A stretch of 64,000 nt of DNA, taken from assembly GCA_950295325.1 (NCBI GenBank), contig OX485806.1, positions 37,326,001 through 37,390,000 on the forward strand. Reading direction: 5' to 3'. Below the pieces are notes generated by a model, which saw nothing but the letters and a program-made list of their open reading frames with translations, was not told where the DNA came from and did no database searches. The translations under genes and the position numbers were made by a program. The DNA comes from Polytrichum commune. Lineage: Eukaryota > Streptophyta > Polytrichopsida > Polytrichales > Polytrichaceae. Below, one piece after another: positions 37,370 to 46,214 of this stretch. How positions within the stretch are numbered: the stretch's first letter is position 1; each line of letters opens with the position of its first letter.

Positions 37370-37447
37370 AATCAGAAACAGCCTCACGGGTGTCTCCACT
37401 GGGTCGTCAGAGATAGAACAATAATAGTATATGTAACCATCTCCTTC
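37370..37447 (-). ncRNA. Box C/D snoRNA C, copy C1
   Basis: D box CTGA and D' box CTGA (TCTATCT/CTGAC) are intact. The C box region is AGATGGTTA, one change from the other copies (AGATGATTA). The D guide is GAGGCTGTTT. The terminal stem is weaker than in C2 to C4 because the 3' side reads TTTTGC. Confidence 0.55.
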
Positions 37448-37506
37448 ACCTCAGCCTCAATGGTAAACCCATGAAGCCTACACCTCCGACATTAACAGGG
37501 CATTTG

Positions 37507-37600
37507 AAGATCAGAATCACAGCCATGGTTTAATGTTTCGTCCACACACTTATATTCAAGTGACAATCTCAGAGTGCTAACTTACCAACTGGTGATCAGG
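37507..37600 (-). ncRNA. Box C/D snoRNA B, copy B1 (degenerate)
   Basis: The 3' half is intact (C' GTGGACGA, guide TGGCTGTGATT with one change, D box CTGA, AGATCTT-type stem). The first guide reads GTTAGCACT before CTGA, and the C box end is rearranged by an insertion. Probably non-functional. Confidence 0.45.
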
Positions 37601-37624
37601 AGAATACGAACAGAGGCCGAGAAA

Positions 37625-37711
37625 GAGATCAGAACCACAGCCATGGTTTTATATTTCGTCTACATGTGCTCTTTCGGAGTGGTAACGGATACGATAATTC
37701 ATCACATCTCC
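37625..37711 (-). ncRNA. Box C/D snoRNA A, copy A1 (87 nt)
   Basis: C box GTGATGA, guide CCGTTACCAC, D' CCGA, C' TAGACGA, guide TGGCTGTGGTT, D box CTGA, terminal stem GAGAT/ATCTC. All elements are in canonical order. Confidence 0.8.
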
Positions 37712-37856
37712 TTTCCAGCCATCTCTTCAAACAAAATCTCAGGATTTGTACTCCACTGGAATTCATGTGGATATTGATACTACTGTAAATGAAACACAAC
37801 TTATTACAATCTGCACTTCCATGCTTCTGAAATTTAAAAGGAAAAATTCGTTAGAA

Positions 37857-37992
37857 TCTGGTGAAAGTTCTTTAGAGACTGTCCCACTAGTTTCCAGAAT
37901 GGTCTCCACGTTATTCCACCTAAACTTTCAATCTATGCCTCTATGACAGGGCTCATCCAAATCGGATTTCCTTGGTGAGCCAGAGTTGAGGC
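37857..37992 (-). ncRNA. Two-hairpin RNA E, copy E2
   Basis: Same length (136 nt) and stems as E1: GCCTC/GAGGC, GCTCA/TGAGC, CCAA/TTGG, then GAAAGTT/AACTTTC. Tail ACC. Confidence 0.45.
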
Positions 37993-38090
37993 TAACTAAC
38001 TCTCCAATAACCCTACAACATTGACAAGCGTGATGTTTGAAATCGACCTGCTCACATGTAAATAGTCTTAAATCTGAAAGAAGATGTGAA

Positions 38091-38233
38091 TAATTTGATC
38101 CAGGCCCCCTTACTCCAACCGCAGCAAATTGGCGAGCTCATTTGGGAGTCCAAGCACCAGCTTCTCTTTTGCACATTTTGGAGGAGTCATTATTAGGAGT
38201 TGTATCTCCAACCTATGACAGTGACATATGTGC
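38091..38233 (-). ncRNA. H/ACA snoRNA D, copy D2 (143 nt, ACA box altered)
   Basis: Hairpin 1 and its 18S-complementary loop are unchanged; H box AGAGAA. The hairpin 2 lower stem GGTGC/GGATC has one mismatch and the 3' box reads AAA. Length is identical to D1 and D3. Activity is uncertain. Confidence 0.65.
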
Positions 38234-38306
38234 ATACAGTAGAGCGGCCTCGTTTGAAACCAAATAGATTTGTTTTCATAATGAAATGGCTACCTAGAAA
38301 GAGGGT

Positions 38307-38385
38307 GAAGGATCAGAAACAGCCTCATGGATGTCTCCACTGGATTGTCAGAGATAGAACATTGGTATATATAATCATCTCCTTC
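38307..38385 (-). ncRNA. Box C/D snoRNA C, copy C2
   Basis: Terminal stem GAAGG/CCTTC, C-box region AGATGATTA, D' CTGA after TTCTATCT, C'-like AGTGGAGA, D guide GAGGCTGTTT, D box CTGA. The D guide can pair with GAACAGCCUC of 25S rRNA (one G-U pair; sequence from memory). Confidence 0.65.
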
Positions 38386-38462
38386 AGCTTCAGCGTCACG
38401 GGGCGCAGAGCCTCACTGGTAATACCCTACAGCTCAAACCTTCAGCATTGACGGCGCATTCA

Positions 38463-38542
38463 AAGATCAGACAGCCATGGCTGAATGGTTCGTCCACACA
38501 GAATTCTTTCAGAGTGGTAACGGTACATAATCATCATATCTA
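38463..38542 (-). ncRNA. Box C/D snoRNA B, copy B2 with 4-nt guide deletion
   Basis: C box ATGATGA, guide CCGTTACCACT, D' CTGA, C' GTGGACGA and D box CTGA are all intact. Four bases between the guide and the D box are lost (CATGGCTGT directly before CTGA), shifting the register of the 25S guide. Confidence 0.65.
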
Positions 38543-38633
38543 GTAAAATTTTAAGCTCGATACACAATCTCTAAGCGTCAAGTTATCTGAGCGCTATCCA
38601 TCATTGTTTGCAGAATATGAAGAGGGCTGAAAA

Positions 38634-38720
38634 GAGATCAGAACCACAGCCATGGTTTGATAGTTCGTCCACACATGCTCTTTCGGAGTGGTAACGGATA
38701 TGATAGTTCATCACATCACC
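38634..38720 (-). ncRNA. Box C/D snoRNA A, copy A2 (87 nt)
   Basis: C GTGATGA, guide CCGTTACCAC, D' CCGA, C' TGGACGA, guide TGGCTGTGGTT, D CTGA. The terminal stem is slightly weakened (GGTGAT opposite ATCTC). Confidence 0.8.
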
Positions 38721-38852
38721 TTCCCAGCCATCTCTTCCCACGATAATTACAAAAGTTGTACTCGACAAAACCAGGAACTTTGCTGATGTTCATGCTCATA
38801 TTGATTTCAACAATTTATTGCAATAAGAAGTTACATGTTTCCAGTCTCAAAA

Positions 38853-38988
38853 TCTGGCGAAATTTCTTTAGAGACTGTTCCACTAATATCCAGAATGGTC
38901 TCCACGTTATTTCACCTGAAATTTCAATCTGCGCCTCTATGACAGGGCTCATCCAAATCAGAATTCCTTGGTGAGCCAGAGTTGAGGC
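38853..38988 (-). ncRNA. Two-hairpin RNA E, copy E3 (compensatory change)
   Basis: The hairpin 2 closing stem is GAAATTT/AAATTTC where E1 and E2 have GAAAGTT/AACTTTC, so both sides changed together. The hairpin 1 stem GCCTC/GAGGC is kept. Hinge GCAGATTG, tail GCC. Confidence 0.45.
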
Positions 38989-39060
38989 TAACTAACACTC
39001 CAATAACCCTAGAACAATAACGTCTGATATCAATCTGCTCAGATATAAGAGATGATGTGA

Positions 39061-39203
39061 GTATGTGATCCAAGCCCCCTTACTCAAGCCGAAGCAAATC
39101 GACAAGAGCATCTCGGAGTGCAAGGATCAGCTTCTTTCTCGCACATTTTGGAGGAGTCATTATTAGGAGGTGTATCTCCAATCTATGACAGTGACATATG
39201 TGC
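39061..39203 (-). ncRNA. H/ACA snoRNA D, copy D3 (143 nt)
   Basis: Hairpin 1 as in D1. Hinge GAGAAAGAA contains AAAGAA (fits ANANNA). The hairpin 2 lower stem GATCC/GGATC differs from D1 GGTAC/GTATC by a full compensatory pair, followed by ACA and three bases. Confidence 0.8.
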
Positions 39204-39266
39204 ATATTGCGCGGATTAGCCCCATTTGGAGTCAGATACTTGAAAAATCAGAAAATGAAGGAGGGT

Positions 39267-39348
39267 GAAGGATCAGAAACAGCCTCACGAATGTCTCCAC
39301 TGAATAGTCAGAGATAGAACAATAATGGTGTATGTAATCATCTCCTTC
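39267..39348 (-). ncRNA. Box C/D snoRNA C, copy C3
   Basis: Terminal stem GAAGG/CCTTC, C-box region AGATGATTA, D' CTGA after TTCTATCT, D guide GAGGCTGTTT, D box CTGA. Confidence 0.65.
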
Positions 39349-39407
39349 CCCTTGCCTTCTACGACTACATTAGAAAACTCACGAACCAGAACCATCAACT
39401 TCGTAAT

Positions 39408-39490
39408 AAGATCAGAACCACAGCCATGGTTTAATGGTTCGTCCACACGTAAGCTTTCAGAGTGGTAACGGTATGTGATCATCATATCTT
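39408..39490 (-). ncRNA. Box C/D snoRNA B, copy B3 (83 nt)
   Basis: Terminal stem AAGAT/ATCTT, perfect C box ATGATGA, guide CCGTTACCACT directly before a perfect D' CTGA, C' GTGGACGA, guide TGGCTGTGGTT, D box CTGA. A fully canonical double-guide snoRNA. Confidence 0.88.
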
Positions 39491-39540
39491 TCGACTCGGG
39501 AGTAAACTAAAAACTTGTCTGAAGTATAGAGATCGGAATA

Positions 39541-39627
39541 GAGATCAGAACCACAGCCATGGTTTGATATTTCGTCCACACATGCTCTTTCGGAGTGGTA
39601 ACGGATATGATTGTTCATCACATCTCC
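39541..39627 (-). ncRNA. Box C/D snoRNA A, copy A3 (87 nt)
   Basis: Terminal stem GGAGAT/ATCTC, C GTGATGA, guide CCGTTACCAC, D' CCGA, C' TGGACGA, guide TGGCTGTGGTT, D CTGA. It is the first gene of the left array in the direction of transcription. Confidence 0.85.
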
Positions 39628-39997
39628 TTCCCAGCCATCTCTTCCCCTCCAGAACCTACAAAGACAGAAACTACTTTCCTTAATTAAGGTTCACTTCCTA
39701 AGAATATGGCATCTCTCCTTCCTAGCCATCTCTTCCTCTCAAAACTTACAAAAAGATAGAAAACCTGAAGACAGAAAAGCTGTTTCTCGGCCGTCTCTTG
39801 CCTTCAGCCATGGCAGACTGGCCAACAGAGAGGCAAACTTTTGCAGCGTTCAAGCAATCGTAGAACAACCCGACCAGAGATTGTGGAGACGAGCAGACTA
39901 CAAAATCCAACTAAAAAGGTCTGCAGAAAAGCACACCAAGGCGGCTACAATGTGTGAGATGAAAACAAGGGAGGAGGGTCGAAGTACTTGTAGCGGC

Positions 39998-40018
39998 TCT
40001 AATTAGGGTTAGGGTTAC
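39998..40018 (-). promoter_or_regulatory. Telo-box tract upstream of left snoRNA array
   Basis: The minus strand reads AACCCTAACCCTAATTAGAG, two telo-box motifs about 380 bp before snoRNA A3. Telo boxes are typical promoter elements of plant snoRNA and ribosomal-protein genes. No TATA box was assigned. Confidence 0.5.
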
Positions 40019-40019
40019 C

Positions 40020-41285
40020 AGCTTTTGGTGACAGGAGGTTTGTTAGAAGTAACGCCACATTCCCATTTATAGCAATCCCATTGTCGTGGCTATGGTCTGT
40101 ACGTAAAAAAGGATGTTGTCATTCTCTGTGTGTTGACAGGATCAAAGGATGAATTTGGTCCGGGCTCACTCTTGCAATTTATCCAAACATATTGTTTTAA
40201 CACCAACATCATCATGTTGTAATTAGGCTGAACCCGTCGTCGAAAACACATTCAAGGATGTTGGAATGAACTTCGGAGAGAGAAAATCTTGAGTGATATT
40301 GCAATATTTAAGCACGTAGTTCAAGTAATTATTAAACTGTTAGCCTTCCTGTGAATCGTTCCCTTGCCCAAATGGTACAGAAGTTGGCAAATCAGAAACT
40401 GGTAAGTTCCCTTAGGAGCGAAGGCAGGGAATTTGTTAATGTTGATTTGCGTCGTTGGGGTTTGTGAAATGCAAACTTTGGGAGCTGAAGTTTAGGGTTA
40501 AAGTTATCTGCTTTTTTGATGTTTAGCTACGAGAGTTGGCGACAAACAGACATCCGTTTATCTGTCGATTGCACTCATTCCATACTCATTAAAAGTGGGT
40601 ATTTCAATCGGTTGCTTCAAGTGATAGCACTCACTTGGCGAAATCCGTTGCCGTCACAAGTACGCGATTATCTGTGGCCTATACGAGTGATCAGGGAGAT
40701 TATTGAGCATAATCGGTTGAGATCCTAGTGTTTGCAAGTCCAACCGGTTACATGTTGACATCCTCCGGTTTTCCTTTATCAAGTTGGGGTATAGGGTCTG
40801 TGGTCTTGAACTTCAACCGGTTCATCTGTAACTAACTCCCAGTTCTCCCCGCTCATTGCCCTATGCAATTTCCGTATTCAATCTGTGGCACAATGCTTCG
40901 ATCTCCTTGCTTAATATTCTTCTATTTTTGTAGAGGGTGTCTGCGGCAACCAACACGTTGATTGAGCACTCACTTTTCAGGATTCAAATGATTCAAATAA
41001 GGTTCTGAATGTATAATGTCGCAAAAGGAAACATAGTATTCAAGCTCCAGCATACCATTTGTGTGTCGACTGGATAAACCTGCGCCGCGATTGTTTATAT
41101 GCCATTCGTGTATACTTTGTTCGTATTTGTAAAAATTAACGGTAGTCTGTTACGCACTCAATGCTCCGATTCATGTGTGCATATTAAAACTGCATGCACG
41201 GCGGCATATTAAAAACATTATTCAACCATCCAGTATAGATAGCCATCACGAAAAATATCCCATTTTCAGATCAACACGACAATCG
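40020..41285. other. Spacer between the two snoRNA groups
   Basis: No snoRNA boxes found. At 40735-40860 is a repeat (CCAACCGGTTACATGTTG, CCGGTTTTCC, CCAGTTCTCCCCG) also present at 48320-48580. No coding family recognised. Confidence 0.45.
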
Positions 41286-41291
41286 GAGGGT

Positions 41292-41373
41292 GAAGGATCA
41301 GAAACAGCCTCAAGAATGTCTCCACTGAAAAGTCAGAGATAGAACAATAATGGTATGTCTAATCATCTCCTTC
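41292..41373 (-). ncRNA. Box C/D snoRNA C, copy C4
   Basis: Stem GAAGG/CCTTC, C-box region AGATGATTA, D' CTGA, D guide GAGGCTGTTT, D box CTGA. It is the last recognisable gene of the right group; D and E are missing downstream. Confidence 0.65.
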
Positions 41374-41442
41374 CCCTTGCTTTCCACAACCGCAAAAGCA
41401 AGACACACAAACCGAAACCCTATTCTTCGACATTGCAGTTGT

Positions 41443-41525
41443 AAGATCAGAACCACAGCCATGGTTTAATGGTTCGTCCACACGTAAGCTTTCAGAGTGG
41501 TAACGGTATGTGATCATCATATCTT
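41443..41525 (-). ncRNA. Box C/D snoRNA B, copy B4 (83 nt)
   Basis: Nearly identical to B3: AAGAT/ATCTT stem, C ATGATGA, D' CTGA, C' GTGGACGA, D CTGA, both guides intact. Confidence 0.88.
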
Positions 41526-41575
41526 GCGACTCAAAAGCAAACTTAAGACTTTACTGAAGTAGAGAGACCGAAACA

Positions 41576-41662
41576 GAGATCAGAACCACAGCCATGGTTT
41601 GATATTTCGTCCACACATGCTCTTTCGGAGTGGTAACGGATATGATTGTTCATCACATCTCC
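41576..41662 (-). ncRNA. Box C/D snoRNA A, copy A4 (87 nt)
   Basis: Identical in all boxes and guides to A3; first gene of the right group. Its flank (CCTTCCCAGCCATCTCTTCC on the plus strand) is also shared with A3, indicating duplication of a unit larger than the RNA itself. Confidence 0.85.
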
Positions 41663-41888
41663 TTCCCAGCCATCTCTTCCCCTTCAACGTACAAATCAAA
41701 CAATTCAACATGAAGTTTGACACACAATCATCACAGGCAAATGTGATGCAAAAGGTTTAGATGATCTTCGACAACCGCCAGCAGATACTTCGAAAACAAG
41801 GTCCGATGCCAGCACCGGCACAGCCGCTCGAAGAGATTGAAAAGAATTCGAAGAGATGAAAATGCATTCGAAGGAGAAGCTACAAGTA

Positions 41889-41955
41889 GTGGTTTTTTAG
41901 GGCTAGGTTAGGGTTAGGGTTAGGGCTAGGGCTAGGGCTAGGGCTAGGGTTTAGG
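41889..41955 (-). promoter_or_regulatory. Telomere-like/telo-box array upstream of right snoRNA group
   Basis: Minus strand: CCTAAACCCTAG followed by CCCTAG and CCCTAA hexamers, about ten units in 65 bp, 230-290 bp before snoRNA A4. It may serve as a multi-copy telo-box promoter element. An interstitial telomere remnant is the alternative reading. Confidence 0.5.
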
Positions 41956-42129
41956 AGTGGTAGTCTTGGAAGTTGTCGATGTGCCTTAACTGAAAGTCAT
42001 GTCTGGACATTTCCATCATGTGAATGGCATGTTGTTTAATAATGTCGGATGTTTAGAAGTTGCAATGTTATTCACATTTGGAGGAATTGAACGGCGATCG
42101 AGGAGCAACAACGAAAATCCTCGTGAAGC

Positions 42130-43190
42130 ATAAAGAAAGTAAGTCCTACAGTCAGTGAGGACAGCAGTTTCCTCACGGCAACATAGAAAATTCACACAAC
42201 ATTGAGCACAAGTGTAAATGAGCAGAGAGTTCCACATGTGAAGTCACAGTGGACCTAGATATGTGCATGGCTCCAAGTGTTTAGTTGGTTGTCTATAACA
42301 ATTTAATGTAAGCTATGGCTTAAACCTGCTTGCTTTGGCATAAATGCATATGCACCAATACTGTAACCCTTGGTTCAATCAGATCTACCCTGGATATTCA
42401 TCATGCTGTATAGTTTTGCATTATGATACTAAGTGAGGTTTCTCAAGTCGCCTGTACATGTAAGAAAAGTGAGGCAGATCACAATTTCTGCTCCAATTCT
42501 GCAAAACTTTCCACATGTGAAGTCACGGTAGACCTTGATTGCGCTTTGCTCCAAGTGTTTTGTTGCTGACGATAAGAATTTAATTTGTAAGCTGTCAGAC
42601 AGGTACGTCACAGAATGACATTGCTGTAGTAATCAAACATCGAAGCTTCCTCATGAGCATCACATCAGGATCATGTCTCAGCTCAGCTCCTGTGCACCAA
42701 TTGATGTGATGATGACTGTCAGGAAATTTATTCTGTTCCGGAGAGTCTGTTGTAGAGAAATTTATTCGGTAGAGACTTGCATATGTCTGGTGTCCTCCTT
42801 GCAATGCATAAGAGTTTTACACATTGGGGTGTCTGAAATGGGTTTCCATGCTCAGCGTGATTATTTCTTCATCATGCTGCATTATTTTGGAGTGTGATAC
42901 TAATTTCATTCTTCAAGTTGCTTGTACATGTTAGAAAGCGAGGCAGATCGCATTTTCCGCTCTGATTCTGCAAAAGTTCCGCATGTGAAGCCATGGTGGA
43001 CCTTGATTTTGCATGGCTGCAAATGTTTCGTTGTGGACCTTAGCAGTCCAATTTGAAATCTATCAGACAGGTGCTTCACAGAAAGTCATAGTTGTAGTAG
43101 TCAAACATCGAAGCTCCTCCCTCATCACATGAGAATGATGTCTCAGCTCCTGTGCATCAACCAATGTGATGAATCAATGTTTGGAAATAT
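42130..43190. repeat. Imperfect tandem repeat, about 460-bp unit, two to three copies
   Basis: Shared blocks at about 42228, 42508 and 42968 (CCACATGTGAAGTCAC / CCGCATGTGAAGCCATG, GTGGACCT, GGCTCCAAGTGTTT). The last two also share GAGGCAGATC, GATTCTGCAAAA, ATCAGACAGGTGC and CAAACATCGAAGC. The first copy is partial. No long frame and no snoRNA boxes in order were seen. Confidence 0.7.
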
Positions 43191-43244
43191 CTTCTGCTCC
43201 AGACAATCTCTATTCTTATATAATTGAATTGTTTGCAATTGGGT

Positions 43245-43570
43245 TTCCATATTCAGTATGAATATTTCTTCTGTGCATTTCAATTAGCAATTGCTGCTCA
43301 CTAGATCGACAGGGCTTGACAATGAAGTTTCTAATCACCTAACCCTAGGACACCCGTGTAGTTGTTTACATCAACAATCAGATTGTAAGCTAACTGGTAT
43401 AGACTTGCACTTGTGTGTGGGAGTTTTATAGTTTGGGGTGTATGTGATATATTTCCATGTTCAGTGTGATTGTTTCGACTTCTGCGCATTTCAATCAGCA
43501 ATTGCTGCTTACTAGATTGACAGAGCTTGACAATGAAGTTTCCCATTACCTAAACTTAGGGCACCCCTCA
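43245..43570. repeat. Tandem repeat pair, about 203-bp offset
   Basis: 43248-43360 and 43451-43565 share TTTCCAT.TTCAGT.TGA, GCATTTCAAT.AGCAATTGC, TGACAATGAAGTTTC and a final GG.CACCC at about 85 percent identity. Confidence 0.75.
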
Positions 43571-43964
43571 CAAAATGCTGTGTGTGGAAGATCAAGATTG
43601 GAATCTGATCCAATCGCCGTTCAATTACGTTCAATCTAGTCTGGAGATTCATCAAACTGCATTGTTTTACCAAAAAAGTGGAATGAACAGGAACCATGTG
43701 GCCAACAATGTGCAAACTGGAGGATGATGGATCAAGACAAACATCACCAGTGCATCATCAGCCTCGGCTTTTTCCAAGGTATTTTGATGCTTTCATACTC
43801 TTCCATTTGAATATGAGCCAGTGACAGTCCTTTTTTAAAAGCTTATTATTTTCTATAATATGGTCTGGACATACCTATGCAAATATCTGAGTATGGACAC
43901 ACCTATGTGAATGACAAAAAGGTGAAGACCTGTCATGTGCAATTTCTTGACATAGTGCCAATTG

Positions 43965-44580
43965 CAAAAACAAAAAAACAAAGACCTCTAAATCACAAAT
44001 TTGACATGAATCAAGCTGCACCAGTAAACAAACGCATCTTGAAAAATCAGTGAGCAAGTCACTTGCTCATTTTGATCCAGAATAGAGCACCTCCAAAAAG
44101 AGCCAATAGCGTTTGTCCCATAGCTTATCTCCAGTAACCCGCTCCAGGTTTACATATGAGTCTTAAGTATATGATCAGGGGCGAAATGTCTCATTCAAAT
44201 TGCAAAAAAAAAATCTCAAACACCACATGAATGAAGCTGCATCAGTAAATGATACGGTGTTTTGAAATTAGTGAGCATGTTGCTCTGTGCAGATAGATCA
44301 TAAGTCTCTTGCTCGATGTGATGCAAAAGAGACCACGCCCAGTATGAGACAATAGTGCTAGTCCCATAGCTTAGCTTCATAAACTTGCTCTGTGATCAAG
44401 GGTGAAGCATCTCTCATTCAATTGCCAAAATAAATTTCAAATGCCACATGAATCAAGCTGCATGAGTAAGTGAATGGCAATATGAAAGTAGTGAGCACGT
44501 TGCTCGATGCAAATAGGTCAAAAGTCTCATGCTTATTGTGATCCAAAAGAGACCACCTCCATTGAAATGAAATGAAGTAA
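43965..44580. repeat. Tandem repeat, three units of about 221 bp
   Basis: The anchor ACATGAATCAAGCTGCA recurs near 44005, 44226 and 44447, followed each time by AGTAA, GTGAGCA.GT, a TTG.TC.AT segment, GA.CCA..AAAGAG and a CACC.CC or CACG.CC end. Non-coding as far as can be seen. Confidence 0.75.
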
Positions 44581-44589
44581 AATGAAATT

Positions 44590-45838
44590 GATTTTAGAGT
44601 CCGGGAAGCCTAAAGATTAACGGGACATAAAATACATCAGGATGGTTTCAAACTGGCTAATTTCTTAGAGTGGCGGAGTGTGGTAGCCTCTGTGAGATAG
44701 AGGCTAATATCAACTTCATGCTCCAATCGAAAGAAAGACATGAAAGTGATTGAAAGTAATACTATATTCTCAAAAAGTAATTGAAAATTATCCTTGATGA
44801 GTTATGTAGAGCTGCCTAGACTTTATATTCAGTCTACAGCACTAGGATTCAGGCATCTAGAGTCCTTCTTCTCAAATCTATTGTTGGGCTCATGAACTCA
44901 ACTCATCGGTTGAATAATGTTATGCACTCCAACACAAAGTGTGTCTCATTTCAACCGCATTGTAAGAGCAAAAGTGGCATGATCTATTATCTCTAGAGAT
45001 AGGGATAATAGAAGGCAATAGTGCTTGTCCCATAGTTTACATATTAGTCTAAGTGTACAATGAAGGGTGAAATGTTTCCTACGCTAAGTGAAGTGCGAGA
45101 CTAAGCATTAGCCATAACCTTCAAGGGGCAGGTTTTCATTGGACCTTTAACATGGTTGCCACAATCTTAAGCCCATGCAATGACCTCAATCCTCAAGCCA
45201 AATTACACACGTCTCAATATGATGTTGACCCAAGTATTGAGTATAGTATAAGGATATTCTTCAAACTTATGATAACAACTAGGTATCAATTTTTATTGGG
45301 TGTTGAAATTCTTGATACCTAGGTGAGATTCTATATACCCTCACAACACTACATTACAAAATTCAGCCTCCATCACAATAGTTTTTCAAGATTCCAAGAT
45401 ACAATCCAATGTATCAGTGAATGCATGGTTTTAACAACCCACACCATTAATGGTATGAAAATTGTAATACAAGTCAAATAATGGTGTTTGGTGGATAATC
45501 TCAAGGTGAGAGAAATTTTGTGTATCTAAGTTATGATTTGGCTCAATGCCATTTTAAACCATATGGATACCAGGGCATTTTTTGCTAGGTATGAAGGTTC
45601 TTGCATGGTATATAGACCTGAATGGCATAAAAACAAAAATATCCCCAAATACCTAGTACCCTATTGGCATCATAAATAAAATGAGATCCTTGTTGTAGGA
45701 AACCAAATATAATAATAAAACATGATTCTAGTTCAACATTGTTCTTTGAAGGTCGATGATTGTTAAGCCACATACTTCACATAAGGTAGATGTGCAATGA
45801 GGAATTGACCGGCCTTGTCACCACATCAAAAAGCACGA
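44590..45838. other. Repeat-derived spacer
   Basis: 44600-44760 matches the dispersed repeat at 50690-50890 (AGTCC....AAGCCTAAAG, GGGAC, TACATCA, TGTGAGATAGAGGCTAA) and weakly 35340-35500. The rest is unrecognised. Confidence 0.45.
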
Positions 45839-45840
45839 AG

Positions 45841-46208
45841 CTGCACTAAATATGATATTTAGTGTCACCGATTCTAATTGTTTTTGCTCCATACTAATTG
45901 CAAACCACGGTGTAGTGTCACCAACACTAAATGTTCACCCAACATTGTTTGTCATTCCTTGTGAATTTTTTGGTGGGATTGTAGGTTTACAGTGTTGCAA
46001 TTATTGTCACTTACTAAGAGGTTTTTCATCCAAATTCCAATCATCCATGACAATATTTCATCACAAGTTGTTGACAAGTGAATATAGGTTTTTGGCCAAT
46101 GGATGAACTCATCAATCATCCATGACAATATTTGTTCACTTATTCATAAAAAGTGTCGTCTGAAAGACATTAAATACCATATGACACTAAATATCAAATT
46201 TAGTGCAG
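45841..46208. mobile_element. MITE with 27-bp palindromic terminal inverted repeats
   Basis: Left end CTGCACTAAATATGATATT then TAGTGTCA; the right end is its near-exact inverse (TGACACTAAATATCAAATTT then AGTGCAG). Each end is itself nearly palindromic around ATAT. Length is 368 bp with no ORF. Similar ends occur at 48045, 48240 and 63100. No target-site duplication was identified. Confidence 0.75.
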
Positions 46209-46214
46209 TGTTTA

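Noticed and set aside
36951-37992. Reading RNA E on the plus strand
   Set aside because: The stems fold either way, but its neighbours A to D all have their boxes only on the minus strand, and the plus strand offers no better hinge or tail.
36500-41670. CRISPR-like or satellite array
   Set aside because: The repeats carry ordered snoRNA boxes and compensatory stem changes, and several distinct units alternate.
41889-41955. Interstitial telomere or chromosome-fusion scar
   Set aside because: The tract is short and mixed (TTAGGG/CTAGGG units) and sits at the promoter position of a snoRNA group, with a second smaller tract at the equivalent place of the other group; a telo-box role is simpler, though not proven.
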